Under the pieces are notes generated by a model, which saw nothing but the letters and a program-made list of their open reading frames with translations, did no database searches and was not told where the DNA came from. The translations under genes and the position numbers were made by a program. A DNA stretch of 64,000 nucleotides, taken from Cryptomeria japonica. Lineage: Eukaryota; Streptophyta; Pinopsida; Cupressales; Cupressaceae. Numbering within the stretch: the stretch's first letter is position 1; each line of letters begins with the position of its first letter. The stretch lies in contig NC_081408.1 in the NCBI RefSeq assembly GCF_030272615.1, positions 66,817,546 to 66,881,545 on the forward strand, written 5' to 3'. Positions 11,111 through 21,947 of the stretch are shown piece by piece.

Positions 11111-12005
11111 TTAAAAAACTTGCAATAAAATTTCTTGAGAGAAACAAATACCCTAGCAGATATCCAGCAAACATTTCACACGAAGTTAACAAAGGATACG
11201 ACTATCCAGTCAAACATCTGCAATCAACTAATCAAACTATCTTATCAATCATATCATATCCATATCAACGTGATCATTATCTTGTCTTAAATAGAAGAGG
11301 ATACACTCAAAATCAGATAGGTCATCCTTAAAAGGAGTCTGCAACTTTCTGAGATCAGACATTATCAACCATCACATCAAACAACTGAGAACGAAGGCAC
11401 AAGGTCAGTATAACTGCTGAATTTTGTCCGGGTCAGTCTTTATCTTTTTATCATTTGGTGACAGATATTGTTTCTATGCTACTCAAGGATGTCCAAAAGC
11501 GACTAGAGGAGCTATGATGAGCATTATCTTTTTCTTTGTTTGTTGCTTGTGGTGTGAATCGATGAAATTCTAGGGAAATTGCTCTAGTGGGTGTCTGTGA
11601 TAAGAGCCTTCACATCAAGGTGAAATTGCCACACATACCTCGACCCCTAATGCAATTCCCAGAATGGAGGGTTCACTCCTTGTCTGCTACATGTTTGTTT
11701 CTACAATGAGATATCTTTGCATCTTGGTTCCTTACAGCCTGATGTGCTAAGCTTCATTGTTCAATAATAAGGCTTAGTGATGAATATATATTGACGCAGT
11801 AAAATATGTGACATAGGTTCATGATTCATTCAATTTCATTATCATCTTCATCTCATTTGCTTATTGATAGTTTGTTGGTTTCTTGTCTCCTGTCTAAATT
11901 GCATTCTTTCTAACATTCTTTCTATCATCAATTTTTCTCTCCATCATCTAACTAACATTTCTTCAAGGTCTATCTGAGTTAAAGTTGGTTCAACCATTAT
12001 CATAA
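11111..12005 (+). other. 3' region of the Tat element, no gene seen
   Basis: No ORF with a recognisable domain occurs on either strand. The sequence is of mixed composition, becoming T- and ATC-rich toward 11,990. It lies between the A-rich tract and the 20-bp minisatellite. Confidence 0.5.
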
Positions 12006-12017
12006 CAAAAAAAAAAG

Positions 12018-12265
12018 CATTCATATAGATTCATTTGCATTCATATAGATTCATTTGCATTCATATAGATTCATTTGCATTCATATAGATTCATTTGCAT
12101 TCATATAGATCTAGTTGCATTCATTCTAGATTTATTTGCATTCATTATAGATTCATTTGCATTCATATAGAGTCATTTGCATTCATTATAGATTCATTTG
12201 CATTCATTATAGATTCATTTGCATTCATATAGAGTCATTTGCATTCATTATAGATTTCATTTGCA
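12018..12265 (+). repeat. Minisatellite, 20-21 bp unit, about 12 copies
   Basis: The unit is ATTCATATAGATTCATTTGC. The first five or so copies are almost identical. Later copies alternate with a 21-bp form (ATTCATTATAGATTCATTTGC) and with GAGTCATTTGC variants. It lies between pol and the antisense PMD gene, the place where Tat elements are known to gain tandem repeats. Confidence 0.9.
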
Positions 12266-12477
12266 TCGTTAATCCATACATATACAACCATTGCATTTTA
12301 TAATCATATAAAATCAAATAGATATGCATTACAAAACTCATAGCATCATATAAGCATATAGGAAAAGCAAAAACTTAAATAGATCATAGCCAAAACCCAC
12401 ATATCATATATTCAACCTCAAAAAAATGATAATGTGTGTGAATACAATAAATAAGCCCGTAGGCTCAGATAACATGA

Positions 12478-14328
12478 TCAACCAACACTACCTCTATTAG
12501 CAAGTGGATCCTGTCCACTAGATCTTGCCCCAAGATGTCGAGGTGGTCCCATAACACCACCACTGCTAGTTCATCGTGAAGTAGATCTACTTGATCTCCT
12601 CCCCATGAATGCACTAATGCTAGGCTCTCTGTGACCCTCAGGGATGCCTCTCTCATATTCCTATCTATAATAAATAGCCTCCTACGCAGTAGTGAAATAT
12701 CTCTCTCCCTGGTCGCGTGCATCTGTACCTGCTCTAAAAAGCTGATCAAAGGCATCCATAGTAATCTTACATCATCGCACTACCTTATCTCTCTCCTGTT
12801 AAAGACGCACTCAGTCCACCTCTAGGACACCATAATCTGCACGATAGGTCTCTCGCTCAATATCTCATCTAGCAACCTCATCCTCCAAGCTCTGCATCCG
12901 CGCTCTAAGAGTCTGCAGCTCATTCTCATCACCAACCTCTCCTATCCCACCCTCTACGGTAGACACATCCTCCAACTCTGGCATATCATCATCATCATCC
13001 CCATCCTCGCTACTCGATGAGTCCGAGGAATCATCCCTGTCCTCACTACTAATTGTCTCCACCAATGTCTATATCCTCATCTCCACCATCTCCACCACCT
13101 CCTCCCCCATCTCCTCTATCTCCTTCGGCTTTCTCCCCTGCATCTATCCTCAAATGCTATCTAGGATGGTGAATCTATTGTGCTGTAATCAAAATAGTAG
13201 GATCAGTCAAAGGCACTAGCCTGTGCCTAGCAAACCATGCATCATACTCCGCTATCATCCTTGGATCTACTCCACCCCTACCCCAACCCCAGAGTAATGG
13301 CTGCAATGAATCAAACTCAGCAGAGGCAACATGTGGCTAAATACACACACCCCAATCAGATACCTCATGAGATACACGAGAAAATATGTAGTAACCACAA
13401 GTGTCACCTATACCTCACCAAACTGTATAAGACCACATCTAGGTAGATACATCTCTATGATCCGCTGAGTCTCAAAGGTCCTACCAATAAGATATCTTTG
13501 TTGGTGGTAGAAAGACAAGTGCACTACATCATCAGGCCAACCGGGGCAATCTAAGTAAAGTCTCCAAATGAAATGCTTCAATATATCCAACTGATGTCTC
13601 CAATACAAGGTGTTCCCCAAACCCTCATGTCTGATACCTGCTGTATACCTAAAAGCATAAGGCTCACCAGGCTACAAATCTACATGAACGGCAGGCCTAG
13701 AAATAGAAATGTGCTCCCATGCCCATGTCTGCAGCAAAGTAACACCACAACTGATAGAACGGTATCCCAGATACACAATACCATGCATCTGATAATACAA
13801 CATGGCAAGTAGATAAGGACCCCAAGCATTTAGTCGATGATGCACAATCATATCATGGAGCACTCTACCCCATCGAACTGGAAACCCATGAATTCGTCGA
13901 TCAAGCATCAGTAAACCACCGACAACACCACATAATACAATGGTCAGGTCATCATAGTCTAATCAGGCCCCAGGGATCTCATAACGGCCACTGATCTGCA
14001 AATCCTGAATCTCACACTCAAAAAGTGCACATAGTCCAGCAATGCCATCGTCATGGTCATATATAACCCTCTCACCATGAATGGGAATACATAGTATATG
14101 CCATACATCCTCTAAGGTAATGGATGCCTCACCAGTCGGAAGATGAAATGAACATGTCTCTGAGTGCCACCGCTCTATCAAAGCTGTAATCATGGCCCTG
14201 TTGGTCGTAACCTCTGGCAAATGCAATACATGGTAAAGACCAAGCTGATGAATATGCTCAATCTCATCATCTAGTAGGTCAGCTCGAAGATCAAGTCCAC
14301 TAGGCCTACTCTGTCGATAGTATAACAT
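12478..14328 (-). pseudogene. Antisense plant mobile domain (PMD) protein gene
   Basis: One reading frame of 617 codons runs from 14328 to a TGA at 12478-12480 without any frameshift, broken only by about a dozen stop codons. The PMD core is clear: ATTG-region LYHVLHLPEVTTNRAMITAL, then ERWHSETCSFHLPTGEASIT and LEDVWHILCIPIHG, the E-R-W-[x]-E-T-x-x-F-H-[L/F]-P-x-G-E signature of MAIN/MAIL1-type PMD proteins. Further on come GYRSISCGVTLLQTWAWEHI and IIEMYLPRCGLIQFGEV, a PMD C-terminal block. The tail is acidic (SSEDGDDDDDMPELEDV) and then coiled coil (LQTLRARMQSLEDEVAR). PMD proteins act in plant gene and transposon silencing, and PMD-C forms are known from Ty3/Gypsy elements. The gene is antisense to pol and ends before the LTR. 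Conservation of frame over 1.85 kb argues for long selection before decay. Confidence 0.82.
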
Positions 14329-14339
14329 TCCGATGTTCT

Positions 14340-14910
14340 CCTACAAATGAGAAAATAATCAAAATATTAGATGTCAGATCCAGATAAACTTAAAATATTT
14401 TCAAACGCATGACAAAAACTTACATTTACAATGCATGTGTAACAGTTATGACTTATGCAGTACAAATATGGCTCTTGCGTGATGATTGAAGCTAATGCAT
14501 GATAGAATGAGCACATGCGTGACAAATAACACTTATGCGTAATGATATACATGAATGTGGCATGATACAGATAATGCGTGATGCTTATGACACATGCATA
14601 ACATTTACAACAACTATGGTAGACTAAGCACTAATGTGTAATAATCGACAAGTGATTGCGTAATGCATGGCAAAAAGTGATCATTAAATTTTTTTGGAAA
14701 AAAGGCATAAAAACAGGAAAAAATCAGGGAAAAGCAATGAAAAATACCATGCCGCCAGTCCTAGGAGGTCTCTGAAATGAACGTACTCGGTTCGACAAGT
14801 GCAATCGAGCTCTATAACTAGACATGGTGACCAAAAACTCAGAAACAGGCACAAAAATTGCAAACAAATCAAGGAATTACCAAATCACAAATGAGCAAAT
14901 AAAAACCTAG
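14340..14910 (-). other. Leader and probable intron of the antisense PMD gene
   Basis: Between the TATA box at 14917 and the PMD frame lies sequence without a conserved ORF. From about 14400 to 14660 it contains loose repeats of ATGCGTGATG/ACACATGC-type words. A first exon or untranslated leader is likely near 14690-14870, which has open frame but no domain. Confidence 0.4.
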
Positions 14911-14916
14911 AATTAT

Positions 14917-14926
14917 CTATTTATAG
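14917..14926 (-). promoter_or_regulatory. TATA box of the antisense PMD gene
   Basis: On the minus strand the sequence is GAGCTATAAATAGATAATTC, a canonical TATA box. It faces away from the LTR and toward the PMD frame that starts 590 bp downstream. It lies only 275 bp from the LTR start at 15201. This makes the PMD gene an independently transcribed cassette. Confidence 0.6.
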
Positions 14927-15187
14927 CTCAAAATTGGGGTTTTAAGACACTCTGACGCCCGTGGTCCCCGCCAGCTTGAAACAACTTGTAGCCTACTCAA
15001 ATGATCTCGAAATAACACGAAATTTCACATGCTTTCTCTTTACACTGGTATTGAAAACACGGTCTCATTTTTTAAATTTTTCGACCACCTTTTCTGAGGG
15101 GGCATATTTACACTATATAGCAATACAAAGGCATACTGGGCAAATTTTTTCGTTTTCTTTGAAACAATGTCGTCCCGACTTTGTCTC

Positions 15188-15200
15188 AAAGAGGGGCAAA
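15188..15200 (+). promoter_or_regulatory. Polypurine tract before the 3' LTR
   Basis: AAAGAGGGGCAAA directly precedes TGTAGACACC. A purine run ending at a TG is the plus-strand priming site of LTR retrotransposons. It fixes the element orientation as plus and the LTR start at 15201. Confidence 0.75.
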
Positions 15201-16582
15201 TGTAGACACCTAAAAATGTCTCATTGATCATGTACTAATTATTCGTTTAATTAGTTAAATAATTCTTTAATTATTTAATTAAGCTAATTAATCTTATTCT
15301 TCTAATTTCGTATTTCCTCATCATCTTACTTATTGTTCTATTTTCTATTTCTATCATCATTTAATCATTTTAATCATTTTCTAAATATTATTTAATTAAT
15401 TATGGTTAATTCCCCAATTTAAATAATCTTTATTATTTAAATAAATTAATTCTCAATTTGTATCTCTAATCATCTAGTATTTTTAATCATTTTCTAATGT
15501 TAATTAAATATTTAATATTTTATTAATTCTTATTAATTCCCCAGTTTAAATAATCTTTATTATTTAAATAAATTACTAATTATTCAATTTCTATCTCTAA
15601 TCATCTAATCATTCAACCCTCTTCTAAATATTAATTAAATATTTATTATTTAGTTAATTGTGATTTAATCCTTTAAATTAAATAATATTTATTATTTAAT
15701 TAAATTCTATATCTAAAATAATTAAATAGTTTCTTTAAATTATTTAATTAACTAATTAATTCTTCCATTTCCAAATCCCCAAATTCTAATTTCGTTCAAT
15801 TTCACATTCTTCTAATTTCTTCCAAAATCAAATACATGTGCATGATTTCAAAAACCAAATTGAAAATCAAAGTCATGTTCTAAATATATTCAAATGCTAA
15901 ATTGAATTAATAAATTCAATTATTTGAATAATATCTCATGCAAAGATTATATTAATAATTTAAATCTAAATGCAAGCACATGCTAAATTAATTAATTAAA
16001 TCAATTAATTAATTAAATCATGTATCTCTCCAACTTCTATTTCCATCCTTCAATTAGCTTTTTCTAAATTTAGCTCTGTGTGTCATCTTCTTTATTTCCA
16101 CCAATCATTCTTTTTCTTCCTTCAGTCAGCTCTTTTATCAATCAATTGACTCAATTAATCTATTCAATCTATTGAGTTTCACTTCTACAATCAGCAGTTC
16201 ATCTATCAACTTGCATTTGAGCTCCCCTAAATTCACACCTCTTGATCATTCCGTTCCACTTTTCAATTAATCTTCTCCAATTTTCTATAAAATGAGCATC
16301 CAATTTCCATTTTCAATAATCACGAACTTCAAATCTTTGTGCCACTTGCAGGTTACCAACGGAATATCTAAGAGCCATGATACCATGAAGAGAAGAAGAG
16401 CAATGGAAGCAATATGCACATCTTGGGAATAGGGAGTTTTATTTGAATTGATTTCATTCTTAATTCCTGTTTTGCTTGATGATTGCATTATTTCATTGTC
16501 TAGTTTGTTAGATTTGTTAATTAAACAAGGATTCATGATTTCCCTGGTGTTTCTAATTGATAGCTTTAAGATGAATTCTAGC
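15201..16582 (+). repeat. LTR (start TGTAGACACC; end uncertain)
   Basis: The LTR begins with TGTAGACACC after the polypurine tract. Its first 800 bp are very AT-rich with many AATTAATTAAAT words. A TATA-like TCTATAAAATG lies at about 16284, about 1.08 kb in, which would leave ~300 bp of transcribed LTR. The right end is not certain: sequence similar to the next Gypsy element begins near 16585, and GAATTCTAGCA at ~16572 offers a CA end. No protein-coding gene is seen here on either strand. Confidence 0.6.
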
Positions 16583-16587
16583 ATGCT

Positions 16588-17901
16588 TTACAAAAACAAC
16601 AAATTATTTTGGAAGGAGATAATGCCTCCACTTTCCCAGGCTTGAACTAAGGCATACATTTTGAAATCATATGAGGAATACTTCCTCTTTGCCTCATTGA
16701 GTTTCTCACTAAAAAATGCAATGGGCCTACCCTCTTGGCTCAAAACAGCCCCTATTACAACATTAGATGCATCACACTCAATTGTAAAAACCTTTTGGAA
16801 ATCTGGAAAAGAAAGTAAAGTTTTCTTTGCTACCTTTTGTTTGAGACTTTGAAAAGCCTCCTCAACCTCCTTGGTCCACACAAACTTGCAGTTTTGCCCC
16901 CCTTTGATTGTTTCCAAGATAGGTGCACAAACTTGGCTAAAACCTCTTATAAACTTCCTGTAAAAGGAAGCCAAGCCATGGAAGCTTATAACTTTAGTCA
17001 TTGACCTTGGAGAAGGCCAATTCAATATTCTCTCCACCTTCAAAGGATCCATCTTGATGCTTCCACCTGAAACTATGAAACCAAGATACACCAATTGTTC
17101 TAGCATAAAAAGACACTTGTCCACATTGATTAGGAGCTTTTCTTCCTGCAATCTCTTAAGGACCAAATTCAAATGCTTTATATGTTCATCTCTATTCTTA
17201 TTGAAAATAAGAATATCATCCAAGTAAACAATAACAAATTTACCAAGGAAAGGTTTTAGAACTTCACTCATGAGTCTCATGAATGTACTAGGTGCATTGG
17301 ACAAGACAAATGGCATCACTCTCCACTCATAAAGGCCTTCATTAGTCTTAAAGGATATCTTCCATTCATCTCCAGCCCTTATTATGATTTGATGGTACCC
17401 ACTCTTCAAATCCACCTTTGAATACCAACTTGTTCCCCCTAGATGATCCAACAAGTCCTCAATCCTAGGCATAGGGAACCTATACCTGATAATGATCCTA
17501 TTAATGGCCCTTGAGTCTGTACATAACCTCCATGTACCTTCTTTCTTAGGTGCTAGCATGGATGGAAAAACACATGGACTCAAACTTTTAGAAATCAAAC
17601 CCTTATCTAAGAGTTCTTGGATATGTCTTGCCATTTCATCATTTTGTTGGGGTGTTAACTTATAGGTAGCCTTATTTGGGAGTGTAGACCCTGGGATTAG
17701 ATCAATATTATGGCTAGTCTCTCTGATTGAAGGTAGGGTATTAGGAAACTCTTTGGTTACAATTTCCTTATAGGTCTTAAGAAAATCTGCCACCTCTTTT
17801 GGTCCTATCCTCCTAGGTTCTTCCTTTTTCTTGTGCACCTTTCTTTCTTCCTGTTTTGGCAATATAACTAAAGAATAACAAGGAGTATCCTCCTCCTTCA
17901 A
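16588..17901 (-). pseudogene. Reverse transcriptase and partial RNase H, Ty3/Gypsy
   Basis: The frame is open for 437 codons, the longest undamaged pol frame in the window. Blocks in order: LPNKATYKLTPQQNDEM, LCTDSRAINRIIIRYRFPMP, SKVDLKSGYHQI, MPFVLSNAPSTF (Val replaces the usual Gly), and YLDD at residues 226-229 (17215-17226). RNase H starts with ECDASNVVIGAVLSQEGRP and YSSYDFKMYALVQAW. A one-base insertion near 16645 then shifts the frame and the homology ends. Only a single TAA (17905-17907) separates this frame from the protease, so it was one polyprotein. RT copies element RNA into DNA. Confidence 0.9.
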
Positions 17902-17904
17902 ACA

Positions 17905-18330
17905 TTATAAAAAATCTTTCTCTCCTACAAACAAAAACTTAGAGTCTTTTGGTTCCTCACCATTATCAAGTAGGGGTAGTAATGTTACCTTCTCACCTTT
18001 GTACCAGATGGTGTATGTGTTCTTCTCAACGTCATATTTTGACTTCATGTCATATTTCCATGGCCTTCCAAGGAGAAAATGGCATGCATCCATGGGTAGA
18101 ATGTCACAAAGTACCTTTTCCTTGTACTTTACAAAAGAAAACTCCACCCATGCTTTCTCTTCTATGACGGTATGTTGCCCCTTTGTGACCTATGATACCT
18201 TGTAGGGTCTTAGATGTTTAATCCTCTTCAATTTCAGTTTCTCAACTACCTAAATGGACATCAAATTATCAGTATAACTTGTATTAATCACAACACTACA
18301 TACTTTGTCACCACTTCTACAAGTAGTCCT
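17905..18330 (-). pseudogene. Aspartic protease region, active site lost
   Basis: The C-terminal protease block VLCDILPMDACHFLLGRPW is clear and typical of plant Ty3/Gypsy elements. Upstream, where the catalytic D-[S/T]-G is expected, the translation reads VINTSYTDNLMS, so the aspartate is replaced by Asn and the glycine is lost. Several stops lie between the two blocks. The protease of this copy could not work. Confidence 0.75.
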
Positions 18331-18576
18331 GAAGAGTGTCTTCCTTTAGGGTGGTTCTGGTGGACTAGGTGCTTTGATAAATGTCCTTCTCATCATCATG
18401 ATCTATCCTTGTTCAGGCTGCACAAAGGATCCATGAGAGTGAACAATATGTGTGTCCTCATCTCTCACAAAATTTTCTCTCCTTTCACCTTGTTTGTTTT
18501 CCTTCTCTGGATATTTGGATGCAACATGCCCCATTTGATGGCTTCTATAGCAGTTTATACCTTCTAGGCCTCTTCC

Positions 18577-19550
18577 TCCACCTCTTCCTCTAAATTTTCC
18601 TCTCTTTCCTCTGCATGATCCTATAGAGATTCCTTCCCATTGTTCATTACATTTAATTTATTCACCAAGGTCTTTGGAACCTTGTCCTCTTCCTTGAGAC
18701 ATATTTATGCCCCTATTTCCAAAGTCTTTTTGTCCCCTCCCTCTTCCACTTTGATCACTCTTCCTCTTGAGTTTCTCTTCAACCTTCAAGGCAAGTTGAA
18801 AGCATTTTTGGACTGTGGTAGGGCTGCTTATACTAAGTTAATACTGTATGGCAACCCTCAACCCTTGTAAGTATCTTGCAAGCTTCACACATTCAGGCTC
18901 CACTATGTTGGACTTCATCACTAATTTATGGAACTCTTGAGTATAATTTGAGACACTCATCTCCTCTTGTCTCAAACTCATTCTCATCTTATGAAGTTGG
19001 ACTTCATAATCATCAGGAACATATGCATCCCTGATCAATGCAACCATCTTTTTCCAAGTGGTCACTGGATTCTTCTTCTCCTTCACCCTATCATCTTGAG
19101 TGAAATTCCACCATATAAGGGCTAATCCCTTCAACTTGGACTTAGCAATCTTAACTCTCTGAATTTCAGGTATTTCTTCACATTCAAAGAAGATTGTGAG
19201 GGCATCAATCCAATCCAAAAAATCATTTGGATTCAAGTTTCCATCATAGGAAGGTAGGTCCAACCTAACATCCATGGTCCTTCTCTCCATGGTCTTCAGG
19301 GTTTTCATAAGTAGTCTCTGATCAGATGACACTTGTTCTTCATCACTCTGCCCAAGGGGTTCCTCATCACTCCCCTCTCAACAACATTAGAATTTCCACC
19401 ACTTTTCTTATGAAGTTACCCATTAAGTCTATCAACCTCCTTTTGCAAGGTATCAATCTTGTGAACCAAGTTTTGATCCTTCAAAAACTTCGCTATATGT
19501 GCATTAGTCATCCTTGAGGAAAAATCACCCTCATCTTCTTCCCCTAACAT
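18577..19550 (-). pseudogene. Gag of the minus-strand Ty3/Gypsy element
   Basis: A first ATG at 19548-19550 opens an acidic start (MLGEEDEGDFSSRMTNAH) and a short coiled coil. After a shift and stops, the gag core follows: VRLDLPSYDGNLNPNDFLDW, ALIWWNFTQDDRV, MSVSNYTQEFHKLV. A CCHC-type knuckle region near 18545-18600 is damaged (CYRSHQMGHVASKYPEKE; the last Cys is Tyr). Gag lies about 40 bp downstream of the primer-binding site. Confidence 0.85.
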
Positions 19551-19589
19551 GTATAAAATGAAACAATTCTTCTCCTAAGGATCATACTT

Positions 19590-19601
19590 TATCTGATACC
19601 A
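19590..19601 (-). promoter_or_regulatory. Primer-binding site, initiator tRNA-Met type
   Basis: The minus strand reads TGGTATCAGATAAAG, and TGGTATCAGA is the complement of the 3' end of plant initiator tRNA-Met. It is five bases from the LTR end (CATACCTCTACA), the normal spacing. It fixes the LTR border at 19607. Confidence 0.85.
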
Positions 19602-19606
19602 ATTTT

Positions 19607-21203
19607 TGTAGAGGTATGGTTCAAACAACTTGAAAATGCTCCAAGTTACTCACTTGCTCAATCAAAAAACAAACCCTCCTTTTAAGGATTCACTCCAACC
19701 AAGCCTCACACCTTTGAGAGTATCAATTCAACATACCATATCACCTATTTCCATCCACATAACCCCACAATGGGACAGTGTGCAAGGTTATCAATATTTG
19801 GTTTCAAACCCCACAAGCAAAAGTGCTCACAATAGGTCAAATTGCTCACAACCTCTCCAAATGGTTTTATAGGCCAAAAAAGGCTCATGATAGGTTTTAT
19901 AGGTTCCTAAAAACTCAAATGATGCCAAACCACCCTCTGATTTGGTTGTTCAAGTCCCAAAAGTCACAAAGTGCAAACTGGCTCCTTAGACCTATTAGCC
20001 TTCAAAACTCACTTTTTGGCTTCCCACCAAAAACATCCAAAGGATAGGCAAATATTGTTTGATTTTATTTAACACAAACCTAGGGAAGCACTTTATACCA
20101 AAGGAAAAGTTTTGGAACCTCTTGCAAGTACCATTTCTATTAAACTCTCATCTAGGCTAATAAGGGCTAATTTAAGCACTTAACAAAGGAACTACCCTCC
20201 AAAATTGTAAGTACACAAAATTAAATATTGGAGAACCTTGGGGTATCCAAATAATCACAAAATACCAATTTATAGCTTCTTGATTTGATTAAAAATAATT
20301 TTATGGGGAGTGCATGAATTTTATTCAACTCCCACAACTAGTCACATAGACATGCCTGGCCAAATTTTAAAAAATATCACCCAAAATGCCTCCTTTCGGT
20401 CAGATAACTTTTGGATATTATAAAAAACTCCTAAATCCTCCATTTCACCAAGTTTTATAATTTTCCCATGGTGAATTTGGAAGAAATGGGAAATTGAAGT
20501 TGAAACCCTAGGAAAGGGCACTTTCATGAGCTTTTTGGATCTATTACAACCTTTCTCCCTCAATACTCCACCTCTAGACCTCTGGTTGGATTCAAAAGAA
20601 ATTTATTTCACCCATATAACTCCTCATCAAATAATGTTTCAGTTTGGAGGTCATGAAATTCCGTACCAACCGAAAGAACAATAAATTTTCAGGAAAAATG
20701 CACTTTTTTATTGATTTCAAATATCAAGTTTTCAAATTCCAACCACAACAACCCCCACACAAGTTTTTTGAGGAATTTTATAGTTTTACCAACATTTTCA
20801 AACTGATCTTAGATGGTTATGAACATTGGGCAACCAATTACAACAACTTTTTCAAAAGTTGCTTTACAAATTGACAACTTTGTCAATTTTTGATTTTTTT
20901 TGCGTTTTGCCATTCAAACTAATTTTATCATCAACCTAGGGGCCTAAAAATATTGAAATGGATATAAATAGACCAAAATAACCTTGAATCCCTAATTATA
21001 CTCATCCTAATTCCCTTTGACCATAGTTGACCATAGGGTTTATAATGCACCCTAGGCCACGAGGCCTTACAAAATGGACAATTAGGACCTTATTACAAAA
21101 CAAAACATAAACAAAGGATTCTTTGATCCTCCCCAATACCTTTCTATCAAAATTATGAAGTGTTCAATCAAGAAATTATGAAATTGAGGCTTGTGCCGCT
21201 GCA
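19607..21203 (-). repeat. 5' LTR of the minus-strand Ty3/Gypsy element
   Basis: On the minus strand it starts TGCAGCGGCACAAGCC and ends CATACCTCTACA, giving TG...CA borders and a length of about 1.6 kb. A related LTR lies at ~51650-53186; both share ATTGAAAT-x6-AAATAGAC and GACCTTATTACAA words near the same end. No gene is seen inside. Confidence 0.8.
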
Positions 21204-21947
21204 CCAGATAAGATGATCATGTATTTGACAAGGCTAAGATGACAAAAGAGATGATAAGGATTGGAAGATCTCCTTCAATGTAGTCATATATACCGGTCTT
21301 GCACTAACACAACAAAACTTACAATAGACCTAGATAATAAAGTTAAGGCAGATAAGGACAAGTTGGAACAACTTGTAGTCACTTTTGATCATACTGAATC
21401 ATTGACTAGCTCTGTTGATGTCAAATTTTGCTTTTAGAGTCATAAATTTCAGCCCTAGAGAAGGAAAAGGACAATATAATCCGGTGGGCTAGAGAATTGA
21501 GAGGTTTGGTAAGTCCCCAGCTTAATACTTTGTTACTTCATAAGTGGGAATGTATGGATTAGATGAATATTCCCACACCGATAATCGTAACAGAAGAAGA
21601 ACTGCATACTTACATTCTAAACGGGTTTGTAGCAATTTTGGGAACTTTAAAATCCGGCTAGGAAACTTATTTGGCATTTTTGAAGGGTGCTTATTCGGAT
21701 ATTTTTAAGTACATTTAAATCTGGTAATCACAAATTTGATTTGTACTAAATTTCATTCGTTTATTATTATTTTTGCCCTTGCCTTTGGCATTGCTGTCAA
21801 AGGAGGAGATATGGATGTGAAAAATGTCAAGGGATATAAGAAGTAATGTATAGCTCGGGAGGAGAAGTCTTCTGAGATCAATTTTTGGGTAGGAACCAGT
21901 ACAACACTTTAATGATCCATTTTTCACATGAGTTTTTCCATTAATGC
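21204..21947 (+). pseudogene. Copia 3' internal region with coiled-coil ORF relic
   Basis: This piece ends in the polypurine tract at 21948, so it is the 3' internal end of a plus-strand Copia. Between about 21320 and 21712 protein-like sequence can be read with two or three stops and one shift: KVKADKDKLEQLVVTFDH, LEKEKDNIIRWARELRGLV, LNTLLLHKWECMD, ELHTYILNGFVAILGTLKSG. It is charged and partly heptad-like. I do not recognise it. It is not RT or RNase H. Some Copia elements (SIRE type) carry an extra coiled-coil ORF here, so it may be such an accessory protein. Confidence 0.45.

Larger units (their letters stand above)
1..15200 (+). mobile_element. Ty3/Gypsy retrotransposon, Tat lineage, with antisense PMD gene; 5' LTR not seen
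   Basis: The order is gag, protease, G-patch segment, RT, RNase H, second RNase H, integrase, long 3' region, antisense PMD gene, polypurine tract, LTR start. The second RNase H after the RT-linked one, and a gag finger of the form C-x2-H-x4-H-x4-C, are hallmarks of the plant Tat clade (which includes Ogre and Retand). Extra antisense ORFs between pol and the 3' LTR are also known in that clade. Every coding region carries stops or shifts, so the copy is dead. The first 1.5 kb does not resemble the LTR that starts at 15201. Either the 5' LTR lies upstream of the window, or the LTR is very long, or the 9.6-15.2 kb part belongs to a second related element. I favour one element, but this is not proven. 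Confidence 0.72.
16585..21203 (-). mobile_element. Ty3/Gypsy retrotransposon, minus strand, 3' truncated
   Basis: Reading leftward: LTR (21203-19607), primer-binding site, gag, protease, RT and the start of RNase H, all on the minus strand. From about 19330 leftward gag and pol share one frame, as in chromoviruses. The element breaks off inside RNase H near 16640-16585, with no integrase or 3' LTR. The break abuts the LTR at 15201-16582, so either that LTR's element inserted here or both were joined by deletion. Confidence 0.85.

Noticed and set aside
10738-11331. Open frames on both strands, with Lys/Asn-rich or Phe-rich products
   Set aside because: Artefacts of the A-rich repeat tract.
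12018-12265. CRISPR-like array
   Set aside because: The units are contiguous 20-21 bp repeats without spacers in plant DNA, so this is a minisatellite.
16284-16294. TCTATAAAATG as TATA box of the LTR at 15201
   Set aside because: Plausible, but AT-rich context makes it weak, so it is mentioned within the LTR entry and not listed as a promoter.
16285-16645. Minus- and plus-strand open frames near the LTR/Gypsy junction
   Set aside because: They read across LTR-like, non-coding DNA and show no domain.
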